The translations under genes were made by a program, and so were the position numbers. A DNA stretch of 64,000 nucleotides from Clostridium rhizosphaerae (GTDB lineage: Bacteria; Bacillota; Clostridia; Clostridiales; Clostridiaceae), in contig NZ_JAESWC010000002.1 in NCBI RefSeq assembly GCF_016765585.1, positions 1-64,000 of the forward strand, read 5' to 3'. This document shows positions 45,354 through 54,851 of this stretch, in pieces (position 1 is the first letter of the stretch; every line of letters begins with the position of its first letter). A model generated the notes under the pieces. That model ran no database searches, was not told the DNA's origin, and saw only the letters and a list, made by a program, of their open reading frames with translations.

Positions 45354-46657
45354 CTACTACATTAGTACAAACTTATCTTATATATGCTTTTGCTTATAAA
45401 AAAGTAAAGATTAATTTTAAAAGTATTTTTGCAGTAATATTAGTTATAATTGTTAAACCTCCTGTTATGACATTTTTAAAAGACAACTTTTTGTCTTTTA
45501 TTTTTGTGTGGTTTTGCAATTATGTCATAGCTTATTTTTCTATAGGGAAGAACTTTAAACGTAATTTGGAACTTTCCTTTTTTGTTGAACTTATAACCCT
45601 TATGGCTTATTACATGAGTGCGGGCATTGTGCTTATTTTAGGCTACAGCATAAACATAAAGGATATATTTAACTTTAACATTTTGTTTTATAATGTTAAT
45701 GGATATTTTATACTGATTTATTTGGGCGGCATGATTGCTTTCGGGCTGCTTAGAAAGTATATTCCAATGAGCTTTTCAGATGAAGATTCAAGATACAGAA
45801 ACTTTAATGGGATATATATTGTTATGGCTATTAATATATTAATAAAATTAATAAATGATTTGAAGGTGAACTACGGAATTAAGTTAATAGCATTTGTTTC
45901 CATAAATTTCTTTATTCTGATTTTTTATATTATAAATGATAAATTGTATATTAAAAGAGTGAAAGATGAGATAGAAATAAAGGAAAAAGAAAATAGAATT
46001 AAAGAGCTGACCCTCTACATTGGAACTATAGAAGAATTAGTTGAAAAATATAGAGAGTTTAAGCACGACTATAAAAACATAGTTTTGGGTGCTGGAGCAG
46101 GCGGCCTAAATGAGAGCAATTTGTTAGATAAATTAAACAATGAAATAGTGGGAGATAAAAGCTATAATGCATTTTTGAATTTAAAGGATATAAGCTATAT
46201 TCCATTAAAGTCTATTCTTTCTTATTACATTATGTTAAGTATTAAAGAAAAAATAGAAGTAAGTTTAATAACTATAGGAAAGGTAAAAGAATCTTATATA
46301 TCTGAAGTGGATTTTTCAAGAGTTATGGGAATAATACTGGAAAATGCCATAGAGGAGGCCTCGGTAAATGATGATAAGAAAGTGGAGATTTATGTTGAGG
46401 TAATTAATGATGATTTAAATATCACTGTGGCAAATACTTTTAGGCAAAGAAAAATTAATCTGGATGAGATTTATGAAAAAGGGTATTCCAGCAAGGGCGA
46501 AAGCAGGGGGCTGGGGCTTTATAATCTTAGATCTATAGCTGATAGAAATTACAATATGGTTTTAAATACTTTTATAAGCGAAGGAATGTTTGTTCAAGAT
46601 ATACATTTTTCTTCTAATAATAGCAAAGTTATAGAAAATCAAGACACTGTATTATAG
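45338..46657 (+). CDS. GHKL sensor histidine kinase (AgrC-like)
   Basis: A 439-residue kinase. Six or seven hydrophobic segments fill residues 1-205. A coiled coil leads to the phospho-acceptor His in REFKHDYKNI (near 247). The ATPase has NAIEEA (near 335) and the G-box SRGLGLYNLRS (near 390). It is the partner of the overlapping LytTR regulator. AgrC-type kinases sense peptides; no peptide gene is visible here. Confidence 0.87.
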   Translation: MYYTIATTLVQTYLIYAFAYKKVKINFKSIFAVILVIIVKPPVMTFLKDNFLSFIFVWFCNYVIAYFSIGKNFKRNLELSFFVELITLMAYYMSAGIVLILGYSINIKDIFNFNILFYNVNGYFILIYLGGMIAFGLLRKYIPMSFSDEDSRYRNFNGIYIVMAINILIKLINDLKVNYGIKLIAFVSINFFILIFYIINDKLYIKRVKDEIEIKEKENRIKELTLYIGTIEELVEKYREFKHDYKNIVLGAGAGGLNESNLLDKLNNEIVGDKSYNAFLNLKDISYIPLKSILSYYIMLSIKEKIEVSLITIGKVKESYISEVDFSRVMGIILENAIEEASVNDDKKVEIYVEVINDDLNITVANTFRQRKINLDEIYEKGYSSKGESRGLGLYNLRSIADRNYNMVLNTFISEGMFVQDIHFSSNNSKVIENQDTVL

Positions 46658-46824
46658 GTTTGCGTTTGGAACAAAAAATAATCCCCTAACGTAACGAAAT
46701 TTTGAATTCAGGGAGCAGGTAAAGTCGTTCAAAGAAATAATATTTTATTTTTTTGATGATGGGTATAATATTGAGCCTGTGAAAGCGAAAAGATTTCAAC
46801 ATTAGTTTTTAGGGGGAAAATTAT

Positions 46825-48225
46825 ATGGCAAATTATAAAGGTAATGACCGTTTGTTAGTGGGAATGATTATTGGCGTTGCAACTTACTAGTTATTTGCCA
46901 GTTCTATAACAGCAGGTGTACTGCCACTTACTAAGGATTTGGGAATATCAAGTTCTGTTGTTGGTACTGCAGTAAGTATTACTGCGCTAATTTGCGGAGT
47001 TAGTATTGTAGCTGCAGGAAGTATTGCTGATAGAGTAGGAAGAGTTAAAATTACGCAAGTTGGATTTATATTAAGTATTATTGGTTCTATACTTTGTGCA
47101 ATAACACAAGGTCAGGCACTTCTTATTGTGGGACGTGCTATTCAAGGGTTATCAGGTGCATTAATTATGCCGGCTACTTTAGCTCTTATTAATGCTTATT
47201 ATCCAGGAGAGGCTCGACCACGTGCTCTAAGCTTCTGGTCTTTAGCTTCCTGGGGAAGCAGCAGTGTTGCTAACTTTTTCGGCGGAGCTGTAGTATCAGC
47301 TTTAAGCTGGCGCTGGTTATTCTGGCTTACTGTTCCGGCAGCATTGATTGGCATGTATTTAGTTAAGGGTACTCCAGAAAGCAAAATTACAAGTGAAAAG
47401 AAACAAAGTATTGATTATTTTGGAATTGTTACTTTAACTTTAGCATTACTTTCCTTAAATTTAGTTGTTACCCGAGGCAGACAGTATGGATGGTTAAGTG
47501 TTACTATTCTTTCATTGATTGCAGGTTTTATTGTTCTATTTTCTGTATTTTTAGCAGCAGAACGCAAGAAAGATGCTCCATTAGTTGATTTATCATTATT
47601 TAAAAGCAAAGGCTACAATGCAGCGGTAGTTTCTAATTTCTTACTTAATATGTGTGCAGGATGCTTATTTATTCTTATGCCTTATGTTCAAACAACACGA
47701 GGATTAACCTCATTCCAAAGCGGATTATTAACAATTAGTTATCTTGTTGCCATAGTATCAACAATTCGTGTTGGAGAAAAGGTAATGCTAAAGACAGGTT
47801 CTCGTATACCTATGGCTATAGGAACACTAATGGCTGCAGTGGGAATTTTCTCAATGACACTAACTTTTCTGCCAAATATTTTATATTTTACAGCTGTTGT
47901 AATTGGTCTTGGAATTATGGGAACCGGCTTTGGTTTTTATGCTACCCCATCTACAAATACTGCAGTTGGAAATGTTCCTTAGGAAAAAGCAGGTTCTGCA
48001 TCAGGTATTTATAAAATGGCAAGTTCTCTAGGAGGAAGCTTTGGAGTTGCTATTTCCGGAGCTGTATCAACAGGTATTCTTATAGGCAATAAATCAGCTC
48101 AGAATCTAGCTGCCGGCTGGGGACTTGGAGTCAGCGTAATTGCAGGAACTATATCATTAATGGCTGTGTTGGCACTAGTGTCTAAAATAAATAAAAATGC
48201 AGAAAATAAGAAGAAGGCTGCATAA
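46825..48225 (+). pseudogene. MFS drug/H+ antiporter (DHA2 type) with two in-frame TAG codons
   Basis: One 467-codon frame from ATG 46825 (AGGGGGAAA upstream) to TAA 48223 encodes a full DHA2-type antiporter, with RVGRVKI in loop 2-3 and GRAIQGLSGALIMPATLALI in motif C-like helix. It is interrupted only by TAG at 46,888-46,890 (codon 22, usually Trp) and at 47,980-47,982 (codon 386, usually Glu or Gln). No frameshift is seen. It is most simply a recent pseudogene; the longest uninterrupted part is 46,939-47,982. Confidence 0.75.
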
Positions 48226-48254
48226 TAATTAAAATTCAGAAAGGAAGGTTTTTT

Positions 48255-49421
48255 ATGTCAAATATATTGGATAAAGCTAAAGAAATTGAAGAATACATTA
48301 TTAATTTTAGAAGAGATTTACATGAAAATCCTGAACTTAGCGGCCAGGAATTTAAGACTCAGGAAAAGATTATGAAAGAGCTGGATAAGCTTGGAATATC
48401 CTATAAGAAGGCAGGTAATGCTTCTTTGATAGGTGTATTAAGGGGAAATAAGCCAGGAAAAACTGTAGCCTTAAGAGGAGATATAGATGCACTTCCTATA
48501 ATAGAGCAGTCAGGGGTGGAATTCGCATCTAAAAACAGTGGAGTAATGCATGCCTGCGGGCACGATGCTCATGCATCTATGCTTCTTGGTGCCGCAAAAA
48601 TCTTATCTGAAATGAAGGATGAGATAGCAGGTGAAGTTAGATTTTTCTTCCAAGAAGGAGAAGAAACCTTCACAGGCGCAAAAAAAATAATAGAAGCAGG
48701 CGGAATGGACGGAGTTGATGCTTGCCTTGGTATGCATGGAATGCCAGAACTTGAAACAGGATACGTGAATATTCAGCCAGGTTACAGAATGGCAGGCTGT
48801 GATACTATTTATGTAAAGTTTGAAGGAGTATCAGGACATGGTTCAGTTCCACACCTTGCTAAGGATACAATTCATCCGGCATGTACTTTTGTTACAGACC
48901 TTCAGGGGATAGTTACAAAAAATATAAATGCCCAGGATCCAATAGTAATTTCAGTAGGAAAGTTTGATGGCGGTACAAAGGCAAATGTTGTTGCGAAATA
49001 TACAGAGATTGATATTTCTATGAGGTACTTTAATCCACAGGTTAGAGAAATAGCTCACGAAGCAATAAAGAGACATGCAAAGGCTATTGCAGATGCTTAT
49101 GAACTTAAGGTAGATGTAAGAATAGAAGAAAGTGCACTTAGTCTTTACAACGATGATGAACTAGCAGCATTAGCTGACAATTCTATCACAAAGGTCCTTG
49201 GCGAGGGTAAAAATAAAACCTTACCTAGATATATGGGTTCAGAGGATATGCCATACTATTTCCAGCATGCTAAAGGAGTTTATGCCTTTATGGGATATAG
49301 AAACGAAGAAAAGGAATCTTTATACTTCCCGCATCATGAGAAATTCAAGATTGATGAAGATTACATGAAATATGGTACTGCATTGCATGTACAATTTGCT
49401 CTTGATTTTTTAAATAAATAA
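48255..49421 (+). CDS. M20 family amidohydrolase
   Basis: A 388-residue metallo-amidohydrolase. Metal ligands are in MHACGHDAH (near 97-105), FFQEGEETF (near 132) and MHGMPELE, with a late His in YFPHHEKF (near 357). The middle holds the dimerisation domain (GVSGHGSVPHLAKDTIHP). The class includes aminoacylases, hippurate hydrolases and N-acetyl-diaminopimelate deacetylases. AAGGAAGG precedes the ATG. It lies 29 bp after the MFS frame and may have formed an operon with it. Confidence 0.9.
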   Translation: MSNILDKAKEIEEYIINFRRDLHENPELSGQEFKTQEKIMKELDKLGISYKKAGNASLIGVLRGNKPGKTVALRGDIDALPIIEQSGVEFASKNSGVMHACGHDAHASMLLGAAKILSEMKDEIAGEVRFFFQEGEETFTGAKKIIEAGGMDGVDACLGMHGMPELETGYVNIQPGYRMAGCDTIYVKFEGVSGHGSVPHLAKDTIHPACTFVTDLQGIVTKNINAQDPIVISVGKFDGGTKANVVAKYTEIDISMRYFNPQVREIAHEAIKRHAKAIADAYELKVDVRIEESALSLYNDDELAALADNSITKVLGEGKNKTLPRYMGSEDMPYYFQHAKGVYAFMGYRNEEKESLYFPHHEKFKIDEDYMKYGTALHVQFALDFLNK

Positions 49422-49571
49422 AATCCAAAAATCAAGAATTCTAAGAATGCTTTAATTATACATGAATTATTATTAATGAATGTATCCGGGACGGTTATCA
49501 ACAAATAGTTATTTGGCTAAAAATTATAACGTAAAATTGTTAACCGTCCCCAATTATTCAAAATAGACTAA

Positions 49572-50242
49572 CTAAGTTAGCACAGCTTCTCTTATATCTA
49601 CCTTCTCAATAATTGTATCTATCTTTTCTTTAGCGCTTTCTATAGCCTCTTTCCTCTCTTGCTCAGTAGTGCCTGTACTATCTACTAGCAGTCTTTCAAA
49701 TTTACTTATTCCCATAAACTTCATAATATCTTCAATGTAATCCAGACCTTTGTTAAACATTGGCCTCGTCATCCATGGGATGTTTTCCCCAGAGGATTGG
49801 ATGTAAACTACTGTCCTTGGCTTATCATTAAGAAGCCCTTCAGGTTTTTCGCCTTTCTTAGGAAAGGTTATTGTTTTATCAGCTTGTACTATACAGTCTA
49901 TATATTCCTTTAATGGTGCAGGGAAAGATAAACTCCACATAGGTGCAGCTATTACGTAAACATCTGCTTCTATAAATTGATTACACAACTCTACAATTTT
50001 ATGAACTTCCTCTTGGTCCTTTTTTGCTAGTCTATTTGCTGCTTCTTCATTTACAACGCAATTTCTGCTTCAAAAATATTGATATTCTAATCTAGGTATA
50101 TGTTCTTTATACAAGTCGAGTTCTTCTACTTTAAAATCCGGATACTTTTCCATAAATCTATTTACAAGGGCTCTTCCAACAGTTTTGCTGCAGATAAGTT
50201 TTCTGGTTTTGAATTAACGGTAATGTACAATAGTTTTTTCAA
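49572..50242 (-). pseudogene. FMN-dependent azoreductase pseudogene
   Basis: The C-terminal 138 residues are intact (YVIAAPMWSLSFPAPLKEYI, then SSGENIPWMTRPMFNKGLDYIE). Upstream in frame is TGA at 50,070-50,072 inside a conserved stretch (RLEYQYF, stop, SRNCVVNEEAANRL). A further frameshift near 50,190 separates the start (TTG 50242, KKLLYITVNSKPENLSA) from the rest. Two independent lesions mean the gene is dead. Confidence 0.8.
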
Positions 50243-50431
50243 AGTAATAACTCCTTTATCTTAAACTAGTATTCCATATTAATGTTTGCATTTTTTAAAA
50301 ATTAATAAACAATAAGCAAGGAGAATCCTTTTGCAATAAGGATTCTTTTATTGTATTTACAATAAAGTGAATTTGACATAGAAGTAGAAAAATGTCACTC
50401 TGTCTATGAAGTCAATAGACGGGAGAAAAAT

Positions 50432-51400
50432 ATGAATGAGTTTATTCGTAATGCATCTATAGAAGATTTTAAGAGAGGGTATGTATGGGATGGACAAAAA
50501 GCTGAGTTTATTTGTTTGATATGTGGAATATATATTGGTGAAAATGATGACAGTGTAAATATTCATATGGCTGAGCATGGAACACCTATTGAAAGGCTTC
50601 TAACGCTGGATAAAAAGCATACTGGCTTGACCGAAATTCAAAAAGAGTTTTTATATATGGTATCAAATAAATATAATGATAAGGAAATAGCAGCAAAGCT
50701 TGCATGTGCAGAATCAACAGTAAGAAATATGAGATTTGCATTAAGAGAACGAGCAAGGCAGGCAAGGGCTTTTTTGGCGGTTATGGAATTAGCAGAGGAA
50801 AAGATGCCAAAAATAAGAAACCCAAGGCTTCATGTTTTTCCTATCAGGGAAGAAAAAAGAAAAGCACTACTACCAAGGTTTGCTGATTTGTTTGAGCCTG
50901 ATAAGACTTATACGGAAGCCGAAGTCAAAAAAATTATTAAAACAATTTATGAAGATGATGAAACAATACGCCGATACCTGGTAGACTATGGATACTTAAG
51001 CAGAAATAATGATGGAAGTCAATATTATAAAAATAGCAAGGAGAATAAGATGAGCAATATTAATAAAAAAGAAATTAAAAATATGTATAAGCAGAAGGAA
51101 ATAGAGATGGGTATAATTCAAATACTTAATACTGCTAATGGATATTTTTTTGTGGATATATGTACAAATTTATAGAAGCCCTTTGAATCAATCAAGTTTC
51201 AATTAAACTTAGGCAAGTTTAAGATTAAGAAGCTGCAAGAGGACTGGAAGACTCATGGCGAAAGTGCTTTTGTGTTCAAAGTTGTAGATAAACTCAAAAT
51301 TATTGAAGGCTCTACTGATAAAGAAAAGGTTGAAGATTTAAAAGAACTTTTAGATATGTGGATTGAAAGTCAAGGCGAGAACTTAAAGTTATACAAATAG
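50432..51400 (+). pseudogene. HTH / DUF2087 / GIY-YIG regulator-nuclease, interrupted by one TAG
   Basis: From ATG 50432 (GGGAG upstream) the frame encodes a Zn-finger-like start (CLICGIYI), a LuxR-type helix-turn-helix (YNDKEIAAKLACAESTVRNM), a DUF2087 domain (KALLPRFADLFEPDKTYTEAEV) and the start of a GIY-YIG-like domain. TAG at 51,173-51,175 interrupts it; the same frame continues for 74 codons (KPFESIKFQLNLGKFKI, EDWKTHGESAFVFKVV) to TAG 51,398. The first 247 residues may still be expressed. The whole is best read as a full-length gene with one nonsense codon. Confidence 0.65.
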
Positions 51401-51587
51401 ATCAGTATTATGCCTGTTGCTATGTACCATCTAATGGCATAGATGCAAATGTCTAGTTTTACGTAATTATAGATATCTAAATCAAGAGCTAGATACATAC
51501 TTTTAAATATATCTAACTTTTGTTTTGGATATCTATTTATCTGGCATAAGCCATTTTTATCTTATTTATTTCTTTGAATGTAAACTG

Positions 51588-52253
51588 CTAAATCCATTGT
51601 ACGATATCATTTAAATTTTGTCTTGTTTTCTCATGTGGTTCACTTGCGCGATATCCAAAGCTTGCCATAACTGAAACTCCAAAGTGTTCAGAATTTAGAA
51701 TACCTTCCTCTTTAAGAATCTCTTCTGCCTTTTCAATATTGAAGCCTTCAATTGGGCAAGAGTCAATTTGCAAAAATGCTGCTGCAGTCAGCATGTTTCC
51801 TAGAGCAATGTAAGTTTGCTTGCTTGCCCAATCAAAAAGAGTCCTATCACTTTCGAGTAAATTAAAGTCATTTTTTTGAAAGTTTTCATATGCAGCTCTC
51901 TTTCCATCTGATACATCCGCAGGAAGATTTTGCACCTCAGACATAATTCTTGTGATATATTCAGAATTATAAACTGTATCGATCTTTTTACGTGCAAGAA
52001 TAATTACAAAATGGCTAGCTCCATTGAAACTATTTTGTGCTCCCCATGATACATGAAATAACTTTTCTCTAAGCTTTTTATCTTGAACCACAAGAAATTT
52101 CCATGGTTCAAAACCAAAAGAACTTGGAGAAAGACGCCCAGCTTCTAATATTGTATTAAAATCCTCCTCTGATACAACTTTTGTAGAATCAAATTTTTTG
52201 CAGGCATGACGAAATTGAAATGCCTCAATTATTTCTTGATTTTTTTTATTCAT
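51588..52253 (-). CDS. Nitroreductase family NAD(P)H oxidoreductase
   Basis: A 221-residue FMN enzyme. Typical parts are RHACKKFDSTKVVSEEDF, AGRLSPSSFGFEPWKFLVV (FMN binding) and the late motif GFNIEKAEEIL...HFGVSVMASFGYRA. It reduces nitro compounds, quinones or flavins. ATG 52253 has AAAGGTGG before it. An HxlR regulator is divergent from it (134 bp between), the common arrangement for electrophile-responsive reductases. Confidence 0.88.
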   Translation of the reverse strand: MNKKNQEIIEAFQFRHACKKFDSTKVVSEEDFNTILEAGRLSPSSFGFEPWKFLVVQDKKLREKLFHVSWGAQNSFNGASHFVIILARKKIDTVYNSEYITRIMSEVQNLPADVSDGKRAAYENFQKNDFNLLESDRTLFDWASKQTYIALGNMLTAAAFLQIDSCPIEGFNIEKAEEILKEEGILNSEHFGVSVMASFGYRASEPHEKTRQNLNDIVQWI

Positions 52254-52387
52254 TCTTAAAACCACCTTTTAATTTAGTATAGGATAAGTCTATCATAATG
52301 AGATATTATATTGAAGTACGCACAATTTTTATATATAATATAAATAAATGTACCTAAGTATCTTTTTTATACTAAAGGAGTAGAATT

Positions 52388-52732
52388 ATGAAAGAGCAAA
52401 CCATGTATCCTGATTGTGATAACCGCCCGTGTCCAGTAGAAACAACTTTAAATATAATTAGTGGTAAGTGGAAAGGGATTATTTTATATAGATTATTAGG
52501 CGGCAAAAAAAGATTCAATGAATTACAAAGAATGATTTCTACTGTTACACATCGAACATTGACACTGCAATTACGTGAACTTGAGAGAGACAAAGTTGTA
52601 AAACGAACAGTATATGCTGAGGTTCCTCCTCGTGTTGAATACGAGTTAACCCCACTCGGTATATCAATGACTCCGATAATTCAAGCTATGTATAATTGGG
52701 GATTAAATTATCAAAATGAACAGAAACTTTAG
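52388..52732 (+). CDS. HxlR family transcriptional regulator
   Basis: A 114-residue winged helix protein. It begins with the family Cys in CPVETTLNIISGKWKGIIL, followed by RFNELQRMISTVTHRTLTLQLRELERD (recognition helix region) and the wing VPPRVEYELTPLG. HxlR regulators sense aldehydes, quinones or hypochlorite through Cys. AAAGGAG precedes the ATG. It probably controls the divergent nitroreductase gene. Confidence 0.9.
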   Translation: MKEQTMYPDCDNRPCPVETTLNIISGKWKGIILYRLLGGKKRFNELQRMISTVTHRTLTLQLRELERDKVVKRTVYAEVPPRVEYELTPLGISMTPIIQAMYNWGLNYQNEQKL

Positions 52733-52804
52733 AAGAGGTTAGAATGCAGAAATGACTAAAGGTTTTCTTCATGTTGAATAATTACAAAGTATATTTATAA
52801 GATA

Positions 52805-52853
52805 TTGACAAAAAAATACTTGTAATATATTATTTAAAATAGTGTATGTACAC
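52805..52853 (+). promoter_or_regulatory. marR promoter with overlapping operator
   Basis: TTGACA (52805-52810) and TATTAT (52828-52833) are 17 bp apart. GTGTATGTACAC (52842-52853) lies at the expected start of transcription and matches the palindrome found after the gene at 53,329. Confidence 0.78.
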
Positions 52854-52875
52854 GAAAAATTAATAAGGTGATAGT

Positions 52876-53313
52876 ATGGATAGAAAAATTTATAAGAAAA
52901 AGCCGTCTGCATGTAATTGTCTCAACCTACGCCGGGCATCACAGTCAATTACGCAGGTATACGATGAATTCCTTGAGCCTAGTGGACTTAAAATAAGCCA
53001 ATATTCATTGCTTAAGCATATAAAGTATATGGGACCTGTAAGTGTAAGTGATTTAGCTTTGAAAATCAGACTGGACAGGACTACTCTTGTTAGAAATCTT
53101 AAGTCAATGGAGGAAAGAGGATTTATCATAGATATTTCGGCAAATGGTGCACGCAATCGCCAGCTAAAATTGACGGATGCTGGGCTTGAAACTTTTGAAA
53201 AGGCAGAACAGCGTTGGAGTGAGGCTCAAGATTATATTGAGCATTATTTGGGCAAGGATTATATGGAGACGTTGACTGTATTACTTTCTAAAATTGAGGC
53301 ACTTGTGCCTTAA
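52876..53313 (+). CDS. MarR family transcriptional regulator
   Basis: A 145-residue winged helix regulator. Visible parts are the N-terminal dimer helix (CNCLNLRRASQSITQVYDEF), the recognition region (VSDLALKIRLDRTTLVRNLKSMEERGFI) and the wing (NGARNRQLKLTDAG). The early cysteines (CNC) could sense redox state. Matching palindromes lie over its promoter and just after its stop, so it likely represses itself and the next gene, an iron-sulfur protein. Confidence 0.9.
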   Translation: MDRKIYKKKPSACNCLNLRRASQSITQVYDEFLEPSGLKISQYSLLKHIKYMGPVSVSDLALKIRLDRTTLVRNLKSMEERGFIIDISANGARNRQLKLTDAGLETFEKAEQRWSEAQDYIEHYLGKDYMETLTVLLSKIEALVP

Positions 53314-53328
53314 TATTTTTATAACAAA

Positions 53329-53342
53329 CGTGTATATACACG
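53329..53342. promoter_or_regulatory. Second MarR-type operator
   Basis: A 14-bp perfect palindrome with core GTGTATATACAC (53330-53341), agreeing at 11 of 12 core positions with the site in the marR promoter. It lies 149 bp before the iron-sulfur protein gene. Confidence 0.7.
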
Positions 53343-53490
53343 AATTGTGTAAAGATGTTATCTAAGTCTGTAGTAAGCTGATATTACAGTGAGTAACAGT
53401 TATAACCTTTCTTAGTAAATGCAGCTATTCTGGCCGGCTTGACTGACATAAAAGGACAAATTAGCCTATAAATATAATGGGGGTACAATA

Positions 53491-54336
53491 ATGAGAGACT
53501 TAATAAGAAATGAAATTAAAGAGTATGTATTGGAAAGCAAGGAAAACTGGTTGGAAGAAATCCAAGACCGCTACTTCGATGAACCTATTGTAAAATTTGC
53601 ATCTTCAGAGGACCCGTTATTTGAAGAGTATAAAAAGATAATTGACATTGATCACTTAACTCCCAAGGAAGCCTTTGAAAGCTTTTTTGGTAAAGATAGC
53701 TATGAAGGTGGAACTGTTATAAGTATAGTTTTGCCTATAAATGAAAAGATTATAAAAAGTAATGCCGCCAAAAAGGATAATGCATCTAAAGAATGGGCTC
53801 TGCTGCGTGCATTTACAGATGGATTTCGGATAGGACTTAACAAGCATTTGGTGAATTTTTTAGAGCAAAAGGGTTATAAAGCTGTTGCACCTGCAGATCT
53901 TGAAGAATTTAAGATCTATAGCACGCTTTCAGGGCCAAGCTCTAACTGGTCAGAACGGCATATAGCATTTGCTGCTGGTCTTGGAACTTTTGGAATAAAT
54001 GATGGCTTTATTACTGAAAAAGGAATTGCCATAAGGTTAACCTCCGTTGTAACAAACTTAACGCTTATACCGGATATTAGAAAAGCTGAAAGCCATACAG
54101 AAAATTGTTTGCTATTTAGAAATGGTATTTGTGGAGCTTGCATTAAAAGATGTCCTGTTAATGCTATATCAAAAGATGGTCATGACAAGATTAAATGCTG
54201 GAAATATGTTTATGGAGACGAGTCAAGAAAACTGGCTGAAGCCTATGGAGGAAATTCAGCAGTAGGGTCAGGCTGTGGTTTATGCCAGACTAAAGTACCT
54301 TGTGAATGTAAGAATCCTACTGCTATATTCCCATAA
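53491..54336 (+). CDS. Epoxyqueuosine reductase-like 4Fe-4S protein
   Basis: A 281-residue protein. The C-terminal third has ferredoxin-like clusters: CLLFRNGICGACIKRCPVNAI (in two parts, near 208) and CGLCQTKVPCECKNP (near 261). The middle contains AAGLGTFGINDGFITEKG, as in QueG and related reductive enzymes. It lacks the full cobalamin-binding and HEAT-repeat parts of QueG, so it is probably a relative with another role. GGGGG lies before the ATG. A MarR-type operator upstream suggests regulation by the preceding gene. Confidence 0.78.
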   Translation: MRDLIRNEIKEYVLESKENWLEEIQDRYFDEPIVKFASSEDPLFEEYKKIIDIDHLTPKEAFESFFGKDSYEGGTVISIVLPINEKIIKSNAAKKDNASKEWALLRAFTDGFRIGLNKHLVNFLEQKGYKAVAPADLEEFKIYSTLSGPSSNWSERHIAFAAGLGTFGINDGFITEKGIAIRLTSVVTNLTLIPDIRKAESHTENCLLFRNGICGACIKRCPVNAISKDGHDKIKCWKYVYGDESRKLAEAYGGNSAVGSGCGLCQTKVPCECKNPTAIFP

Positions 54337-54387
54337 AGTATATCTGAAATCTTGCTTTCAAAGCACTTAAATATTAAAGAAATAAAA

Positions 54388-54425
54388 ACAGCCGGGATCT
54401 ATTCTACTTAGTCCTGGCTGTTTTC
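54388..54425. terminator. Terminator after the iron-sulfur protein gene
   Basis: AACAGCCGGGA pairs with TCCTGGCTGTT (54388-54422), followed by TTT; one G-T pair. Confidence 0.8.
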
Positions 54426-54539
54426 TACTATAATACATTATAACTGCAATTAATTTTAAATGATATAGACAAGGGGGGCGTATACATCATTTAAAATTAT
54501 GAGCAATGATTTCTATATAAAATCTTGTAGGCTAATTAA

Positions 54540-54665
54540 TTATTTATGCTGCGTTGCACTTGCAGTTGTATCAGTATTGCTTTTTGTTGAAGTGTTTTGT
54601 GAACCGCAGGCTGTTAGTGAAAAAGTTAGTAGTAATGAGATTATTATTGTTAATATTTTTTTCAT
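54540..54665 (-). CDS. Very small lipoprotein (41 residues)
   Basis: GGAGTGA precedes ATG 54665. The frame gives a lysine start, a hydrophobic run and a lipobox LTAC (Cys20), then a Ser/Thr-rich tail ending ASATQHK. It could be a genuine small lipoprotein or the front end of a lost binding protein. Confidence 0.5.
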   Translation of the reverse strand: MKKILTIIISLLLTFSLTACGSQNTSTKSNTDTTASATQHK

Positions 54666-54851
54666 TTAAATCACTCCTGTCTTCTATAATAGAATTATAT
54701 AATGTAAATGTGGTAATACTATCAAATCAATATGTGAAATTTGTGTGAGTAAAAGGATTATATGGTATAATTAGAGTAAGAGAATATTAAAATTATTTGT
54801 TTTATAAACTACAGGGATTGCAAAATTATTCAAAATAATCAGGAGGATAAT

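Noticed and set aside
46825-51400. Genetic code change with TAG as a sense codon
   Set aside because: TAG ends several intact genes here (for example the methyltransferase at 4511 and cydA at 63371), so it is a working stop codon. The in-frame TAGs are kept only as a finding to verify.
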